Shown: piece after piece, positions 11,828-21,624 of the stretch
How positions within the stretch are numbered: the first letter of the stretch is position 1
Layout: each line of letters begins with the position of its first letter
NCBI RefSeq assembly: GCF_022406875.1
Contig: NZ_CP023018.1
Coordinates: forward strand, 1,130,784 to 1,194,783
Source: Ectothiorhodosinus mongolicus
GTDB lineage: Bacteria > Pseudomonadota > Gammaproteobacteria > Ectothiorhodospirales > Ectothiorhodospiraceae
Direction: 5' to 3'
Length of the DNA: 64,000 bases
The notes under the pieces: model-generated
Database searches by the model: none
The model's input: only the letters and a program-made list of their open reading frames with translations
What the model was told of the DNA's origin: nothing
Made by a program: the position numbers and the translations under genes

Positions 11828-12796
11828 ATGCAATTGGATCAAATACGTGAATTGATCGCCGCTGATATGACCGCGGTAGACCAGTGCATTCGTGAGCGCT
11901 TGCAGTCGCCCGTGGTGCTGATCAATCAGCTTGGACACTACATTATTAATAGTGGTGGTAAGCGTCTGCGGCCTTTGTTGGTATTGCTTTCTGCGGGCGC
12001 CTGTTCCTACTCGGGTCGTGATCATATTTCTATGGCGGCAGTCATCGAGTTCATTCACACCGCAACGCTACTGCATGACGATGTGGTCGATGACTCCCAA
12101 ATGCGTCGCGGTCGTCAAACCGCCAATGCTTTATTTGGCAATGAAGCCAGCGTATTGGTGGGTGATTTTCTCTACTCGCGTTCCTTTGAAATGATGGTCG
12201 AGCTAGGTGATATGCGCATCATGCAAATCGTCTCCAATACCACCAGCACCGTGGCTGAGGGTGAAGTGATGCAGTTGCTCAATTGCCATGATGCCGACAC
12301 CACAGAAGAGCGCTACATGCATGTGATTCAGTCCAAAACCGCGAAATTATTTGAAGCCGCCGGCCGCATGGGGCCGATTCTGGCAGGTCAGTCAGAGGTC
12401 ATTGAACAGGGTTTGGCAGCCTACGGCATGCACCTCGGCACGGCGTTTCAGCTCATTGATGATGTTCTGGACTACAGCGGTCAACAGGGAGAGATGGGCA
12501 AAAACATGGGCGATGACTTAGCCGAGGGTAAACCCACTTTGCCGTTAATTCATGCCATTCGCACGGGCGCTGCTGAGAATGCCACCTTGATTCGTGAGGC
12601 GATTGAACAGGGCGGTCGCGAGTACGCGGATAGAGTTTTGGCTGCTTTAGCCGAGTCTCAGTCCATCGATTACGCCCGAGCCATGGCACAGCGGGAAATT
12701 GATCATGCCATCGATAACCTGAAGGTATTGCCAGAAAGCCAGTATCGCGATGCATTGATTGAACTGGCCCGCTTATCGATTGATCGGGCCTCATAA
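11828..12796 (+). CDS. ispB: Octaprenyl (polyprenyl) diphosphate synthase
   Basis: Trans-prenyltransferase that builds the long side chain of ubiquinone/menaquinone from FPP and IPP. 322 residues. The two aspartate-rich Mg-binding motifs are visible: LLHDDVVDDSQMRRGR (first, near residue 84) and FQLIDDVLDYSG (second, near 211), plus GGKRLRPLLVLLS. Divergent from rplU, a very common arrangement. The chain length cannot be fixed from motifs alone; the octaprenyl label follows the family context. Confidence 0.95.
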   Translation: MQLDQIRELIAADMTAVDQCIRERLQSPVVLINQLGHYIINSGGKRLRPLLVLLSAGACSYSGRDHISMAAVIEFIHTATLLHDDVVDDSQMRRGRQTANALFGNEASVLVGDFLYSRSFEMMVELGDMRIMQIVSNTTSTVAEGEVMQLLNCHDADTTEERYMHVIQSKTAKLFEAAGRMGPILAGQSEVIEQGLAAYGMHLGTAFQLIDDVLDYSGQQGEMGKNMGDDLAEGKPTLPLIHAIRTGAAENATLIREAIEQGGREYADRVLAALAESQSIDYARAMAQREIDHAIDNLKVLPESQYRDALIELARLSIDRAS

Positions 12797-12824
12797 AGAT
12801 CTACTTCTAAATACCGTCCTACCG

Positions 12825-12853
12825 TAGACATCGCGATCTGCTGAAGTCACAAT
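12825..12853 (+). promoter_or_regulatory. Candidate promoter for tRNA-Pro
   Basis: TAGACA (12825-12830, five of six to -35), 17 bases, CACAAT (12848-12853, four of six to -10). The predicted start lies about 28 bases before the tRNA, after a C-rich stretch, as is common at stable-RNA promoters. Confidence 0.4.
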
Positions 12854-12887
12854 ACCCAGCCTGTCCACTAGGTGCAGAAAACGACCT

Positions 12888-12964
12888 CGGAGTGTAGCTC
12901 AGCCTGGTAGAGCACTGCCTTCGGGAGGCAGGGGTCGAAGGTTCGAATCCTTTCACTCCGACCA
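12888..12964 (+). tRNA. proK: tRNA-Pro (anticodon CGG)
   Basis: 77 bases with encoded CCA. The acceptor stem CGGAGTG (12888-12894) pairs perfectly with CACTCCG (12954-12960), discriminator A, then CCA. D arm: GCTCAGCCTGGTAGAGC. Anticodon stem CTGCC/GGCAG encloses the loop TTCGGGA, giving anticodon CGG, which reads CCG. T arm: GAAGGTTCGAATCCTTT. The C1 start, GCCTGGTAG D loop and CGG anticodon closely resemble E. coli proK. Confidence 0.97.
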
Positions 12965-12981
12965 AATTCTTTAAAGGTTCC

Positions 12982-13935
12982 TTACTCGTTTGGCTGGTCG
13001 GCCAACGGCCGAGCGGTTTCTGCATGCTTCTGCAAAAACGCGTCATAGTGTTTAAAGAACGTCTCAGGAATCTCAAAATACGGTAGCGCGCCTGCCTCCA
13101 GAAGATGGATATCCCATTGGGGATTGTCGGCAAACAAGCCAACGCCGCGATAGTCCACAAAATCTCCGCGGTCACCATGCGTCATGAATACTGGGATTTT
13201 CAGCGATTCATAGACTCGGGTGATGTCATTGCTGAACAAATTACCCGAAAGAAAGTGATAGGGAGCATGCATGGCACCCGGCTGGTTGGTGGTTGTTGTA
13301 CTGTAGTCCAACAAGCCCTCATCAATATTTTTTGAACCCCAAGCTTTGTTCAGGAAAAAGCGCACAACAGAGCGTCGCGTGAGTGCGTTATAGACCGACT
13401 GAGACCAAGGTGGGCGAGTAAACATGGCGTAAAGCCAAGGCATGCCGCGTGTGCTACCCGGCGGACCGTCACGACGGGTCGTGCCTTTAAAGCCGGTCGG
13501 GCTGATCATGGCGATGCTATGCAACCATTGGGGCTGCTCAGCAGCTGCTCTGGCTAGGAATTCAGACCCCAGCGAGAGAGATAAGGCGTCAATGGTCATG
13601 TCTTGATGCCGACTGCGCAGCTCGCTAACGCCGCGCAAGATGGCATCGGTCATGAGACGTGGTGTGTAATTCCTGTCGCTGCGGTCAGAGCGACCAAAGC
13701 CTGGCAGCTCCAGCGCGTAAACGGGACGAGACCCGAGAAAATGATCGTAAATCGGTTTGATCTCATAGGCTGACCCTGCTGCGTTGACACTGTGGATCAA
13801 CAATAGCGGTCGCGCTTTTGCGGCATCTGGTTCGATATGGGCGTAAAGACTGAGCCTGCCGGTTTGCGGGTCATCGATGTAACTATGCTCCCCCGAAAGC
13901 GCTGGAGGTAGGGGGCTTGTGACCGTTTGCTTCAT
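12982..13935 (-). CDS. Alpha/beta hydrolase-fold protein with an abnormal catalytic triad
   Basis: 317 residues of clear alpha/beta hydrolase fold: LLLIHSVNAAGSAYE (oxyanion-hole region, near 45), VYALELPGFGRSDRS (near 72), the nucleophile elbow ALSLSLGSEF (near 117-126), a lid region, and the acid-strand IPVFMTHGDRGDFVD (near 248-261). Two departures stand out. The elbow reads S-x-S-x-G rather than G-x-S-x-G. The place where hydrolases carry the catalytic His (AGHxPxxE) reads AGALPYFE, with Ala 283 encoded by GCG. It may be non-catalytic, use another His, or have a different reaction. Alone, and divergent from fbp. Substrate unknown. Confidence 0.8.
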   Translation of the reverse strand: MKQTVTSPLPPALSGEHSYIDDPQTGRLSLYAHIEPDAAKARPLLLIHSVNAAGSAYEIKPIYDHFLGSRPVYALELPGFGRSDRSDRNYTPRLMTDAILRGVSELRSRHQDMTIDALSLSLGSEFLARAAAEQPQWLHSIAMISPTGFKGTTRRDGPPGSTRGMPWLYAMFTRPPWSQSVYNALTRRSVVRFFLNKAWGSKNIDEGLLDYSTTTTNQPGAMHAPYHFLSGNLFSNDITRVYESLKIPVFMTHGDRGDFVDYRGVGLFADNPQWDIHLLEAGALPYFEIPETFFKHYDAFLQKHAETARPLADQPNE

Positions 13936-14102
13936 GGAAATCCACTCCCGGGCTTAAAAACCCCATTCAGATTAAGGCATAGGCCATAGCAGCCTGTTCT
14001 GCTAGTATAACGGCAGTGTACGCGCTCCCGGCTGACGCTGGCAAAACAACAACAAAAGCGCGCGAAAAATCATCAATTATTATCGCTAAAAGGGGTTTGA
14101 GT

Positions 14103-15110
14103 ATGCATATCGGTACTACACTGACCAATTTTATCATTGAGTCACAACGTAAATTTTCTGGCGCCACAGGGGAATTCACTGGCCTACTGAATGATATCGC
14201 TGTCGCTTGTAAAAAGATTTCTGACCTGGTGAATAAGGGTGATCTGGTCGGTATCCTGGGGACTGCCGGGTCTGAGAATGTTCAGGGCGAACAACAGAAA
14301 AAGCTCGATGTGATCTCCAATGAGATTTTTATCGAGGCCTTGGCACATAACGGTCATGTTGCTGGCCTGGCCTCGGAAGAAATGGATGAGATCTACGAGT
14401 TGCCCAAACAGGCGCCGCGTGGCAAGTACTTGGTGTTGTTCGATCCCCTAGATGGGTCTTCGAATATCGATGTCAATGTATCGGTGGGGACCATTTTTTC
14501 CATACTCAAAGCCCCGCCTGGCGTCGATAATCCTTCCACTGAGGATTTTTTAAAGCCGGGAACTGAGCAAGTGGCTGCTGGCTATTGCCTGTATGGTCCA
14601 TCAACCATGATGGTGCTGACCACTGGCCAAGGCACAAATATGTTCACCTTGGATCGTGATTTTGGCGAATTTCTTTTGACCCATTCGGACATTCAAATTC
14701 CAGAAGATACTCAGGAGTTTGCGGTGAATGCCTCCAATATGCGTTTCTGGGAAGAGCCTGTGCAGCGCTATATCGACGAATGCCTCGCGGGCAAGGATGG
14801 CCCCCGCGGTAAAGACTTCAATATGCGTTGGATTGCTTCCATGGTGGCGGAAGTGCACCGCATTTTGACGCGGGGCGGAATTTTTATGTACCCATTGGAC
14901 TCCAAGCTCCAGAGCAAGGGACAAACAGGCAAATTGCGGCTGATGTACGAAGCCAATCCTATGGCCTTTATCATCGAGCAGGCAGGCGGGGCCGCCACAA
15001 CGGGTCGTGAGAGAATTCTTAGCATGAGTCCGGCAGCGATTCACCAGCGAGTGCCCGTCGTTCTGGGTTCAAAAAATGAGGTAGACCGCTTGACCGGTTA
15101 CCATCACTGA
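14103..15110 (+). CDS. fbp: Fructose-1,6-bisphosphatase class I
   Basis: Hydrolyses fructose 1,6-bisphosphate to fructose 6-phosphate in gluconeogenesis or the Calvin cycle. 335 residues from ATG 14103, with AAGGGG eight bases upstream; the longer frame back to 14016 has no supporting site. Conserved parts: [24 protein letters not shown], the metal-binding [21 protein letters not shown], and [20 protein letters not shown]. It stands alone with its own upstream region rather than inside the tkt-fba cluster. Confidence 0.96.
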   Translation: MHIGTTLTNFIIESQRKFSGATGEFTGLLNDIAVACKKISDLVNKGDLVGILGTAGSENVQGEQQKKLDVISNEIFIEALAHNGHVAGLASEEMDEIYELPKQAPRGKYLVLFDPLDGSSNIDVNVSVGTIFSILKAPPGVDNPSTEDFLKPGTEQVAAGYCLYGPSTMMVLTTGQGTNMFTLDRDFGEFLLTHSDIQIPEDTQEFAVNASNMRFWEEPVQRYIDECLAGKDGPRGKDFNMRWIASMVAEVHRILTRGGIFMYPLDSKLQSKGQTGKLRLMYEANPMAFIIEQAGGAATTGRERILSMSPAAIHQRVPVVLGSKNEVDRLTGYHH

Positions 15111-15137
15111 TCGATACGCACTGGGTATGGGGGCTGA

Positions 15138-15776
<639 letters not shown>

Positions 15777-15811
15777 AATCCATTAAGTTAGAGAATCATT
15801 TCGAGGTTTTT

Positions 15812-16069
15812 ATGGCACGCATTACCGTAGAAGATTGTTTGGACAATGTAGACAACCGGTTTCAGCTGGTTTTGGTCGCCGCTAAGCGTGCCCGCCAGCT
15901 CGCCAGCGGTATACACCCGCATGTGGACTGGGAGAATGACAAGCCCACGGTTGTCGCGCTGCGGGAAATTGCCGCCGGTCATATCGGCCGGGAAGTGCTG
16001 GATGAAGTGACGGCGCAGGAGCATGCCATGCCCACAGCCATTGTCGAAGAGGTCACTCCGGAGCAATAG
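15812..16069 (+). CDS. rpoZ: RNA polymerase omega subunit
   Basis: Small subunit that helps assemble beta-prime and forms part of a ppGpp site. 85 residues beginning [30 protein letters not shown], the family signature, with the conserved [15 protein letters not shown]. It is 35 bases after gmk and 28 bases before spoT, the usual gammaproteobacterial order. Confidence 0.97.
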   Translation: MARITVEDCLDNVDNRFQLVLVAAKRARQLASGIHPHVDWENDKPTVVALREIAAGHIGREVLDEVTAQEHAMPTAIVEEVTPEQ

Positions 16070-16097
16070 TCCGGTGAGCTGACCTCATCTCCGCGCC

Positions 16098-18287
16098 ATG
16101 GTCGAGACCGCAACCACTGCCAAGACCACTGCGACATCGACCTCGCTGGATAACACGCGCTTTCTTGCGCGTGATTTATGTTCCTATCTGGAAACCTACC
16201 TAGACTCGGATCAGGTGGCCGAAGTGTACCGCGCTTACCTGTTGGGTGCCGAAGCCCATGACGGCCAGATGCGCCTCAGCGGCGACCCCTATATCATCCA
16301 TCCGCTGGCCGTTGCCAAGACCATGGCGGAGATGCGTTTAGACCATAAGAGCATCGTTGCCGCGATCCTTCATGATGTGATGGAGGATACCCACATCAGC
16401 AAAGAACGCATTGTCACCGAGTTTGGTGAGGATGTGGCCGAATTGGTGGATGGAGTATCCAAACTAACCCATCTAAAATTCAGTTCCAAAGCCGAAGCCC
16501 AGGCAGAAAACTTCCGCAAAATGATGCTGGCGATCACCCGAGATTTGCGCGTGATCCTCATTAAACTGGCCGATCGTCTCCACAATATGCGCACCTTGGG
16601 CGTGATGCGTGCTGACAAGAGTCGCCGCATTGCGCGTGAGACCTTAGACATCTATGCGCCGATTGCACAGCGCTTGGGCATGAATGCGATTCGCAGAGAG
16701 CTGGAGATGCTCGGTTTTGCCGCGCATTATCCGATGCGCTATCGCATCCTTCAGGAGGCGGTAAAAAAATCACGCGGTCATCGCAAGGAAGTGATGCAGA
16801 AAATTGAGACCGCCATTTGTGCGCGCATGGAAGAAGCCAGCATCGAAGCACGCATTACCGGTCGTGAAAAACATCTATACAGCATCTACCGCAAGATGCA
16901 GGAAAAGCGGCTGTCGTTTGCAGAAGTCTTTGATGTTTATGCCATCCGTATCGTCGCCGGTGATGTTGATGCCTGCTATCGAGCACTGGGTGTGGTGCAT
17001 AACTTGTATAAGCCAGTGCCGGGGCGATTCAAGGATTACATCGCCATTCCTAAGGCCAACGGGTACCAAAGCCTGCATACCGTGTTGTTTGGACCGCATG
17101 GTATTCCCATCGAAGTGCAAATCCGCACCCAGGAGATGGATCAGGTTGCCGAGAGCGGCATTGCCGCCCACTGGCTGTATAAGACGGGGGATCGCCAGTC
17201 AGGGACGGCCCAGGCTCGTGCGCGCGAGTGGCTAAAAAGCGTGCTGGAAATTCAGCAGGCGGCCGGTAACTCCATGGAGTTTCTCGAGAGTGTGAAAGTC
17301 GATTTATTCCCTGAGGAGGTTTACATCTTCACACCTCAGGGTGAAATCATGGAGTTGCCGCGCGGGGCCACCGCAGTAGATTTTGCCTATGCCGTCCACT
17401 CAGACGTGGGCAATACCTGTGTGGCAGCTAAGATTGACCGACGTTTGGCGCCATTATCCACGCGTTTGGAAAGTGGCCGTACGGTTGAGATTGTTACAGC
17501 GCCGGGGGCCCGACCTAATCCGGCTTGGCTTAACTTTGTGGTCACGGGTAAGGCGCGTACGGCCATTCGCCACTATTTGAAGAATCTGCAGCTGAGTGAA
17601 GCCATCAGTTTAGGTCAGCGGTTATTGGATAAGGCGCTTAATAATGTGGGCAGCAGTCTGGCTGATGTGGACCCTCAGCGTTGGGTGCTCATTTTGTCCG
17701 AGCTTGAACTTAAGGATCAGGAAACCTTGCTGGCTGATATTGGCCTCGGGAATCGCATGGCCGCTTTGGTGGCACGACGCCTATTGCTCGATTGGGAGCA
17801 AGATGAAGCGGCATCCGCCGAAACAGAGGGTGATGATGCTAATGCGCCTTTGGCAGTTAAAGGCACCGAAGGCATGGTCCTGTCTTTCGCCCGTTGCTGC
17901 TATCCCATCCCGGGTGATGCCATCGTTGGGGTGATGAGTGCGGGTCGAGGGCTGGTGGTGCATCGCGAAAATTGCGGCAATGCGCTAGAAAACCGTCACA
18001 AGCCCGACAAGTGGATACCACTGCAATGGCATCCTGAAACCCAACCCGAATATAACGCAGCGATCCGGGTTCAGACCGCCAATAAACGCGGTGTTTTGGC
18101 TAACTTAGCCGCCGTCATCTCTGATCTGGGATCGAATATTGAGAATGTCTCATTTGATGAACGAGATGGTCATGTGTCAACGATCACGTTTACCGTCAGT
18201 GTTCGCGACCGGAAACATCTAGCCGACATGATGCGTCGTATGCGTCATGTCCCAGAGGTGCTTCGCATTAATCGATCTCGGGGCTGA
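16098..18287 (+). CDS. spoT: Bifunctional (p)ppGpp synthetase/hydrolase SpoT
   Basis: Controls the stringent response by making and breaking (p)ppGpp. 729 residues in the order hydrolase HD domain (GDPYIIHPLAVAKTMAEM, AAILHDVMEDT, LADRLHNMRT), synthetase domain (VYAIRIVAGDVDACYRALGVVH, GRFKDYIAIPKANGYQSLHT), TGS domain (VYIFTPQGEIMELPRGATAVDFAY) and a C-terminal ACT domain (IRVQTANKRGVLANLAAVISD). HD-domain residues are intact, so hydrolase activity is expected. Only a weak ribosome site precedes ATG 16098. It ends 11 bases from a convergent gene; a short GGGGC-GCCCC hairpin there has no T run. Confidence 0.96.
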   Translation: MVETATTAKTTATSTSLDNTRFLARDLCSYLETYLDSDQVAEVYRAYLLGAEAHDGQMRLSGDPYIIHPLAVAKTMAEMRLDHKSIVAAILHDVMEDTHISKERIVTEFGEDVAELVDGVSKLTHLKFSSKAEAQAENFRKMMLAITRDLRVILIKLADRLHNMRTLGVMRADKSRRIARETLDIYAPIAQRLGMNAIRRELEMLGFAAHYPMRYRILQEAVKKSRGHRKEVMQKIETAICARMEEASIEARITGREKHLYSIYRKMQEKRLSFAEVFDVYAIRIVAGDVDACYRALGVVHNLYKPVPGRFKDYIAIPKANGYQSLHTVLFGPHGIPIEVQIRTQEMDQVAESGIAAHWLYKTGDRQSGTAQARAREWLKSVLEIQQAAGNSMEFLESVKVDLFPEEVYIFTPQGEIMELPRGATAVDFAYAVHSDVGNTCVAAKIDRRLAPLSTRLESGRTVEIVTAPGARPNPAWLNFVVTGKARTAIRHYLKNLQLSEAISLGQRLLDKALNNVGSSLADVDPQRWVLILSELELKDQETLLADIGLGNRMAALVARRLLLDWEQDEAASAETEGDDANAPLAVKGTEGMVLSFARCCYPIPGDAIVGVMSAGRGLVVHRENCGNALENRHKPDKWIPLQWHPETQPEYNAAIRVQTANKRGVLANLAAVISDLGSNIENVSFDERDGHVSTITFTVSVRDRKHLADMMRRMRHVPEVLRINRSRG

Positions 18288-18298
18288 GCCCCGTCAGA

Positions 18299-18586
18299 TT
18301 AGTCGCCTGCTCCTTGAGAGCTCTGCTGCGCGGGACGATTGCCCCCTGGTTTTCTGGAAAAAGATTTCTTTCTTCCCGAGCTTGGACGATTGCGACTGCC
18401 CCGCGAACGGCCAGAGCCATTACTGTGCGCATCATGGCGATCAGAAGCGGATTTTTGATTGACAGGTGCGAGCGATATTTCCAGCTCAATCAACTCATCC
18501 CATTGCGCTTCGGAACGCTTGCTATCGGGTATAGACAAAAGTTCTTTGAGGCGTTGCTTAGGGTGGACGGTTTCTGATTCAGTCAT
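18299..18586 (-). CDS. Small protein with a basic Ser/Arg/Gly-rich tail, function unknown
   Basis: 95 residues. I do not recognise a named family. The first half (residues 8-40) is acidic and probably helical: RLKELLSIPDSKRSEAQWDE, then LIELEISLAPVN. The second half is low-complexity and strongly basic, with repeated Ser, Arg, Gly and Asn (GRSRGSRNRPSSGRKKSFSR). That shape suggests a disordered nucleic-acid-binding tail, which is inference. It follows the DsbA-like gene by 80 bases on the same strand; a CGGCGC-GCGCCG hairpin (18638-18653) lies between them. No good ribosome site is visible. Confidence 0.55.
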   Translation of the reverse strand: MTESETVHPKQRLKELLSIPDSKRSEAQWDELIELEISLAPVNQKSASDRHDAHSNGSGRSRGSRNRPSSGRKKSFSRKPGGNRPAQQSSQGAGD

Positions 18587-18666
18587 GGTAGATTTTCATG
18601 GTTTTTACCCCTTTTTTGAGGCTGGTTGATGAAGATTCGGCGCACTTGCGCCGTTTCTGGATAGCT

Positions 18667-19302
18667 TTAGCTGCGTGCCCTAATAATCAGTTGATCAGCG
18701 ATATCAAATAGCTCTTGATAAGAGGTGGCGCCTTGGCCGACAACTGCATAGCGGCCGTCGACCACCAAAGTGGGTACGCTGCGGACCTCGAAACGTGTTT
18801 GTAGCCGATCACTGCGAGCGACCAGACTGCTTGTCTGTGATGCCTGAAAGGCCTGACGAAAGGCTGTTGCATCGACACCACGTGCAGTAACCCAGGCGGT
18901 AATCTGTGCCTCATCAAACAGTGGCTCACGCCGTACACCGATAGCGTCATAGATTTCTTGGCTTAGACGCTCTGCATCGCCAGTAGTTTCAAGGGCAAAA
19001 TACAGCCGAGAGAGCATGGCCCAAGCATCACGGTTAAAGCTGACTGGTACCCGTTGGAATACAACATCTTCAGGCAAACTGGCCAGCCATCCGCCCATCG
19101 CTCTATGCATTTGCCCACAAAAGGGACAGCCATAAGAGAAGAACATCGTCAGGCCGATTTGACCGTCTGGCAGGGTGCGCTGAGGTCTGGCAATGCTGCG
19201 CCAATCGCTACCTTCCACCATATTGGCGAAAACAGAAGGCGACAGTGCCACGGCCATGCCGCCCAGCAGGGTTTGGTTAAAACGCCGACGTGATAAAGCC
19301 AT
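18667..19302 (-). CDS. DsbA-like thiol:disulfide oxidoreductase with a Tat-type signal
   Basis: 211 residues of the DsbA/thioredoxin fold. The N-terminus MALSRRRFNQTLLGGMAVAL carries twin arginines in an SRRRFNQ context, pointing to Tat export, followed by SPSVFA. The active site is GCPFCGQMH (CPFC, near residue 57), and the cis-Pro loop is VRSVPTLVVDGRY (near 175). The helical insertion between them is of DsbA type. Likely periplasmic disulfide oxidation, but the CPFC motif differs from CPHC of classical DsbA, and Tat export would be unusual since it carries folded proteins. Divergent from the TauE/SafE gene. Confidence 0.82.
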   Translation of the reverse strand: MALSRRRFNQTLLGGMAVALSPSVFANMVEGSDWRSIARPQRTLPDGQIGLTMFFSYGCPFCGQMHRAMGGWLASLPEDVVFQRVPVSFNRDAWAMLSRLYFALETTGDAERLSQEIYDAIGVRREPLFDEAQITAWVTARGVDATAFRQAFQASQTSSLVARSDRLQTRFEVRSVPTLVVDGRYAVVGQGATSYQELFDIADQLIIRARS

Positions 19303-19528
19303 CCGGTGCTCCCGTGGTCTCAGCGGCTCTAGGGCTCGCTACACCATATCAAGGAAATTTTTTGGCAGTTTTCATGCGGTTTCCCCAAAGGACATCCGCT
19401 TTGCGCCGTCATGCAGCGACTATTGCCAAAACACAAATCCGATTATATCGCTTTTGTTAGATTTTTTCCCAGTCTCTATCAGACATGTAGAATACGCGAT
19501 TCTATTTGGGTTGTGGAGTTGCATCATC

Positions 19529-20290
19529 GTGATTCTTGAGCCGGGCGTCCTCGCCCTGATAGCGCTGGCTGCTTTGTTTGCCGGCGCTATAAACGCACTT
19601 GCTGGCGGGGGTAGTTTTTTGACTTTGCCCGCATTGGTTTTTACTGGCGTGCCGCCGGTTGCTGCAAATGCGACCGGGACTGCAGCTTTACTCCCTGGCT
19701 ATTTGGCCAGCGCCTGGGCCTATAGAGATCTCATGAAGGCGCCACCGGGCATGACTGTGCTCGCGGTTGTGTTGATCGGCGCCGTGGGCGGTGCTGCAGG
19801 CGCGTTACTGCTTCTGGCAACATCCAATGAGGCTTTTCGCGTCATTATTCCTTGGTTGTTACTGTTTGCAACCCTGTTGTTTGCTTTCGGGCCGCGCCTA
19901 CAACTCTGGATTCAAGCGCGCAGCCGAGGTGAGGGTGGTTTGCTGGGACGAGTGAGTGTTTTTCTCGTTTCTGGTTACGGGGGCTATTTCAATGGGGGCA
20001 TGGGGATCGTCATGCTGGCGGCCTTTCGCGTGCTTGGGGTGCACGATCTGAATACCGCCAATGCACTGAAGAACCTGCTCTCTGCAGTACTCACATTGAT
20101 CGCCGTACTCATTTATGCGCTGGGCGGCGTAATTCAATGGGCGCAAGCATTGCCGATGGCTGTGGCTGCTACTATCGGCGGGTATGCTGGTGTTTCCTTA
20201 GCGCGTGCCTTACCTCAAACCGTGCTACGAAACGCGATTATCATCGCCGGCATCCTCACCACCGCGATCTTCTTTTGGGACCTGCGCTAG
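19529..20290 (+). CDS. TauE/SafE-family membrane permease
   Basis: About 253 residues with eight hydrophobic segments. The signature of the TauE/SafE (DUF81) family is seen twice in related form: LFAGAINALAGGGSFLTLPA near the N-terminus and GYGGYFNGGMGIVMLA near the middle. These proteins export or import sulfur-containing organic or inorganic anions (sulfite, sulfoacetate); the substrate here is unknown. The open frame reaches back to 19193, but the upstream part is not membrane-like. I set the start at GTG 19529, with GGAG ten bases before; TTG 19511 is the alternative. Confidence 0.85.
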   Translation: MILEPGVLALIALAALFAGAINALAGGGSFLTLPALVFTGVPPVAANATGTAALLPGYLASAWAYRDLMKAPPGMTVLAVVLIGAVGGAAGALLLLATSNEAFRVIIPWLLLFATLLFAFGPRLQLWIQARSRGEGGLLGRVSVFLVSGYGGYFNGGMGIVMLAAFRVLGVHDLNTANALKNLLSAVLTLIAVLIYALGGVIQWAQALPMAVAATIGGYAGVSLARALPQTVLRNAIIIAGILTTAIFFWDLR

Positions 20291-20298
20291 ATTTTGGT

Positions 20299-21624
20299 TT
20301 ACCAGCCAATGGCTTCGGGCAGCCACAAGGCAATAGCTGGGAAAGCAATAATCAGGGCCAATGCCACCAGTTGAATGATCACGAAGGGAATGGCGCCGCG
20401 GTAGATGTCTGAGGTCTTAATGCCTTTGGGCGCCACCCCCTTCATAAAGATCAGCGACCATCCGAAAGGTGGCGTCAGGAAGGATGTCTGTAGATTCATG
20501 GCAATCAGAATCGCGATCCAGACCATGGAGAACTCGGGAACCCCCGCAAGGAAAGGCAGAAATAGCGGAACAACGATGTAGGTGATCTGAATCCATTCCA
20601 AGAAGAATCCGAGCAGAAAAATCAGCAACATCATGAACAATAAAGTGCCATAAGGTCCGCCCGGTACCCAGTTAAGCATTCCCTCCACTAACAACTCTCC
20701 ATCCAAACCGCGGAAGGCCAGAGCGAATACCTGCGAGGCAATCAATACGAAAAAGACCATGGCAGTGATGCGCACAGTGGTTAGCAAAGCGTCATTAAGC
20801 ACGGGCATGCTCAAGCGACGCATTAAGGCGGCGACCACCACAGCCCCCACAGCGCCCACCGAGGCTGCCTCCGTGGGAGCGGCAACGCCGCCAATAATGG
20901 CACCTAGTACAGCCAGCACCAAAGCCAATGGAGGCAAGACTGAGGTGACCAAATCTTTCATGATCTGAGTCTTACTGATTGAGGCCCGCTCAGCAGCATC
21001 GAGTGCCGGAACATCCGCTGAGTTATACCAGGCCAGTACCAGCAAATAGAGCACGTAGAGCGTCGCCAGCGCTAAGCCGGGCACCAAGGCGGCAGCGAAC
21101 AAGCTGCCCACCGATAGATTCATGGTGTCTGCTAAAACCAGCAAAACGAGGCTTGGCGGGATGATCTGACCTAGCGTTCCCGAGGCACAAATCGTTCCAC
21201 AAGCGACTGTTGGTTTATAGCCGCGGCGAATCAGGGTGGGCAGTGCCATCAATGTCAGAGTGACAATGGCGGCGCCAACAATCCCGGTAGCCGCGCCCAT
21301 GAGCACTCCCACGAGGATAACCGCCAGAGCCATACCGCCTGGTAAAGCACCACTGGCATGGCCAATCACATCGAGCATGCGTTCAGCCACCCTAGTTTTA
21401 TCCAGCATCACCCCCATGAATACGAACAGCGGGATGGCTAACAGAGTGTAATTTGTCACACTGCCAAAAATCCGCGAGGGTAGTAATTCAAATAGCCAGC
21501 CGTCAAAACCGATAAAACCAAAAATGAAGCCCACTGCAGCAATAGCAAAAGCCACCGGCATGCCGGTTAATACCAGCACGAAGAAACCGATGATCATCAT
21601 CAGAGCAATATATTCAAGCGGCAT
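20299..21624 (-). CDS. dctM: TRAP transporter large permease DctM
   Basis: Membrane subunit that drives Na+-coupled uptake of an organic acid delivered by the DctP protein. 441 residues, about 12 hydrophobic segments. Typical DctM stretches: GMPVAFAIAAVGF, PLFVFMGVMLDKTRVAERM, ICASGTLGQIIPPSLVLLV and LFLPFLAG. It overlaps the end of dctQ by 11 bases. Convergent with the TauE/SafE gene, 8 bases apart. Confidence 0.95.
   Translation of the reverse strand: MPLEYIALMMIIGFFVLVLTGMPVAFAIAAVGFIFGFIGFDGWLFELLPSRIFGSVTNYTLLAIPLFVFMGVMLDKTRVAERMLDVIGHASGALPGGMALAVILVGVLMGAATGIVGAAIVTLTLMALPTLIRRGYKPTVACGTICASGTLGQIIPPSLVLLVLADTMNLSVGSLFAAALVPGLALATLYVLYLLVLAWYNSADVPALDAAERASISKTQIMKDLVTSVLPPLALVLAVLGAIIGGVAAPTEAASVGAVGAVVVAALMRRLSMPVLNDALLTTVRITAMVFFVLIASQVFALAFRGLDGELLVEGMLNWVPGGPYGTLLFMMLLIFLLGFFLEWIQITYIVVPLFLPFLAGVPEFSMVWIAILIAMNLQTSFLTPPFGWSLIFMKGVAPKGIKTSDIYRGAIPFVIIQLVALALIIAFPAIALWLPEAIGW

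Noticed and set aside
13936-14102. Promoter around TAGTATAAC between the hydrolase and fbp
   Set aside because: TATAAC (plus) and TATACT (minus) look like -10 boxes, but no acceptable -35 lies 16-18 bases away on either strand.
18280-18292. Terminator between spoT and the convergent small gene
   Set aside because: GGGGC-TGA-GCCCC is only a 5-bp stem with no T run on either strand.
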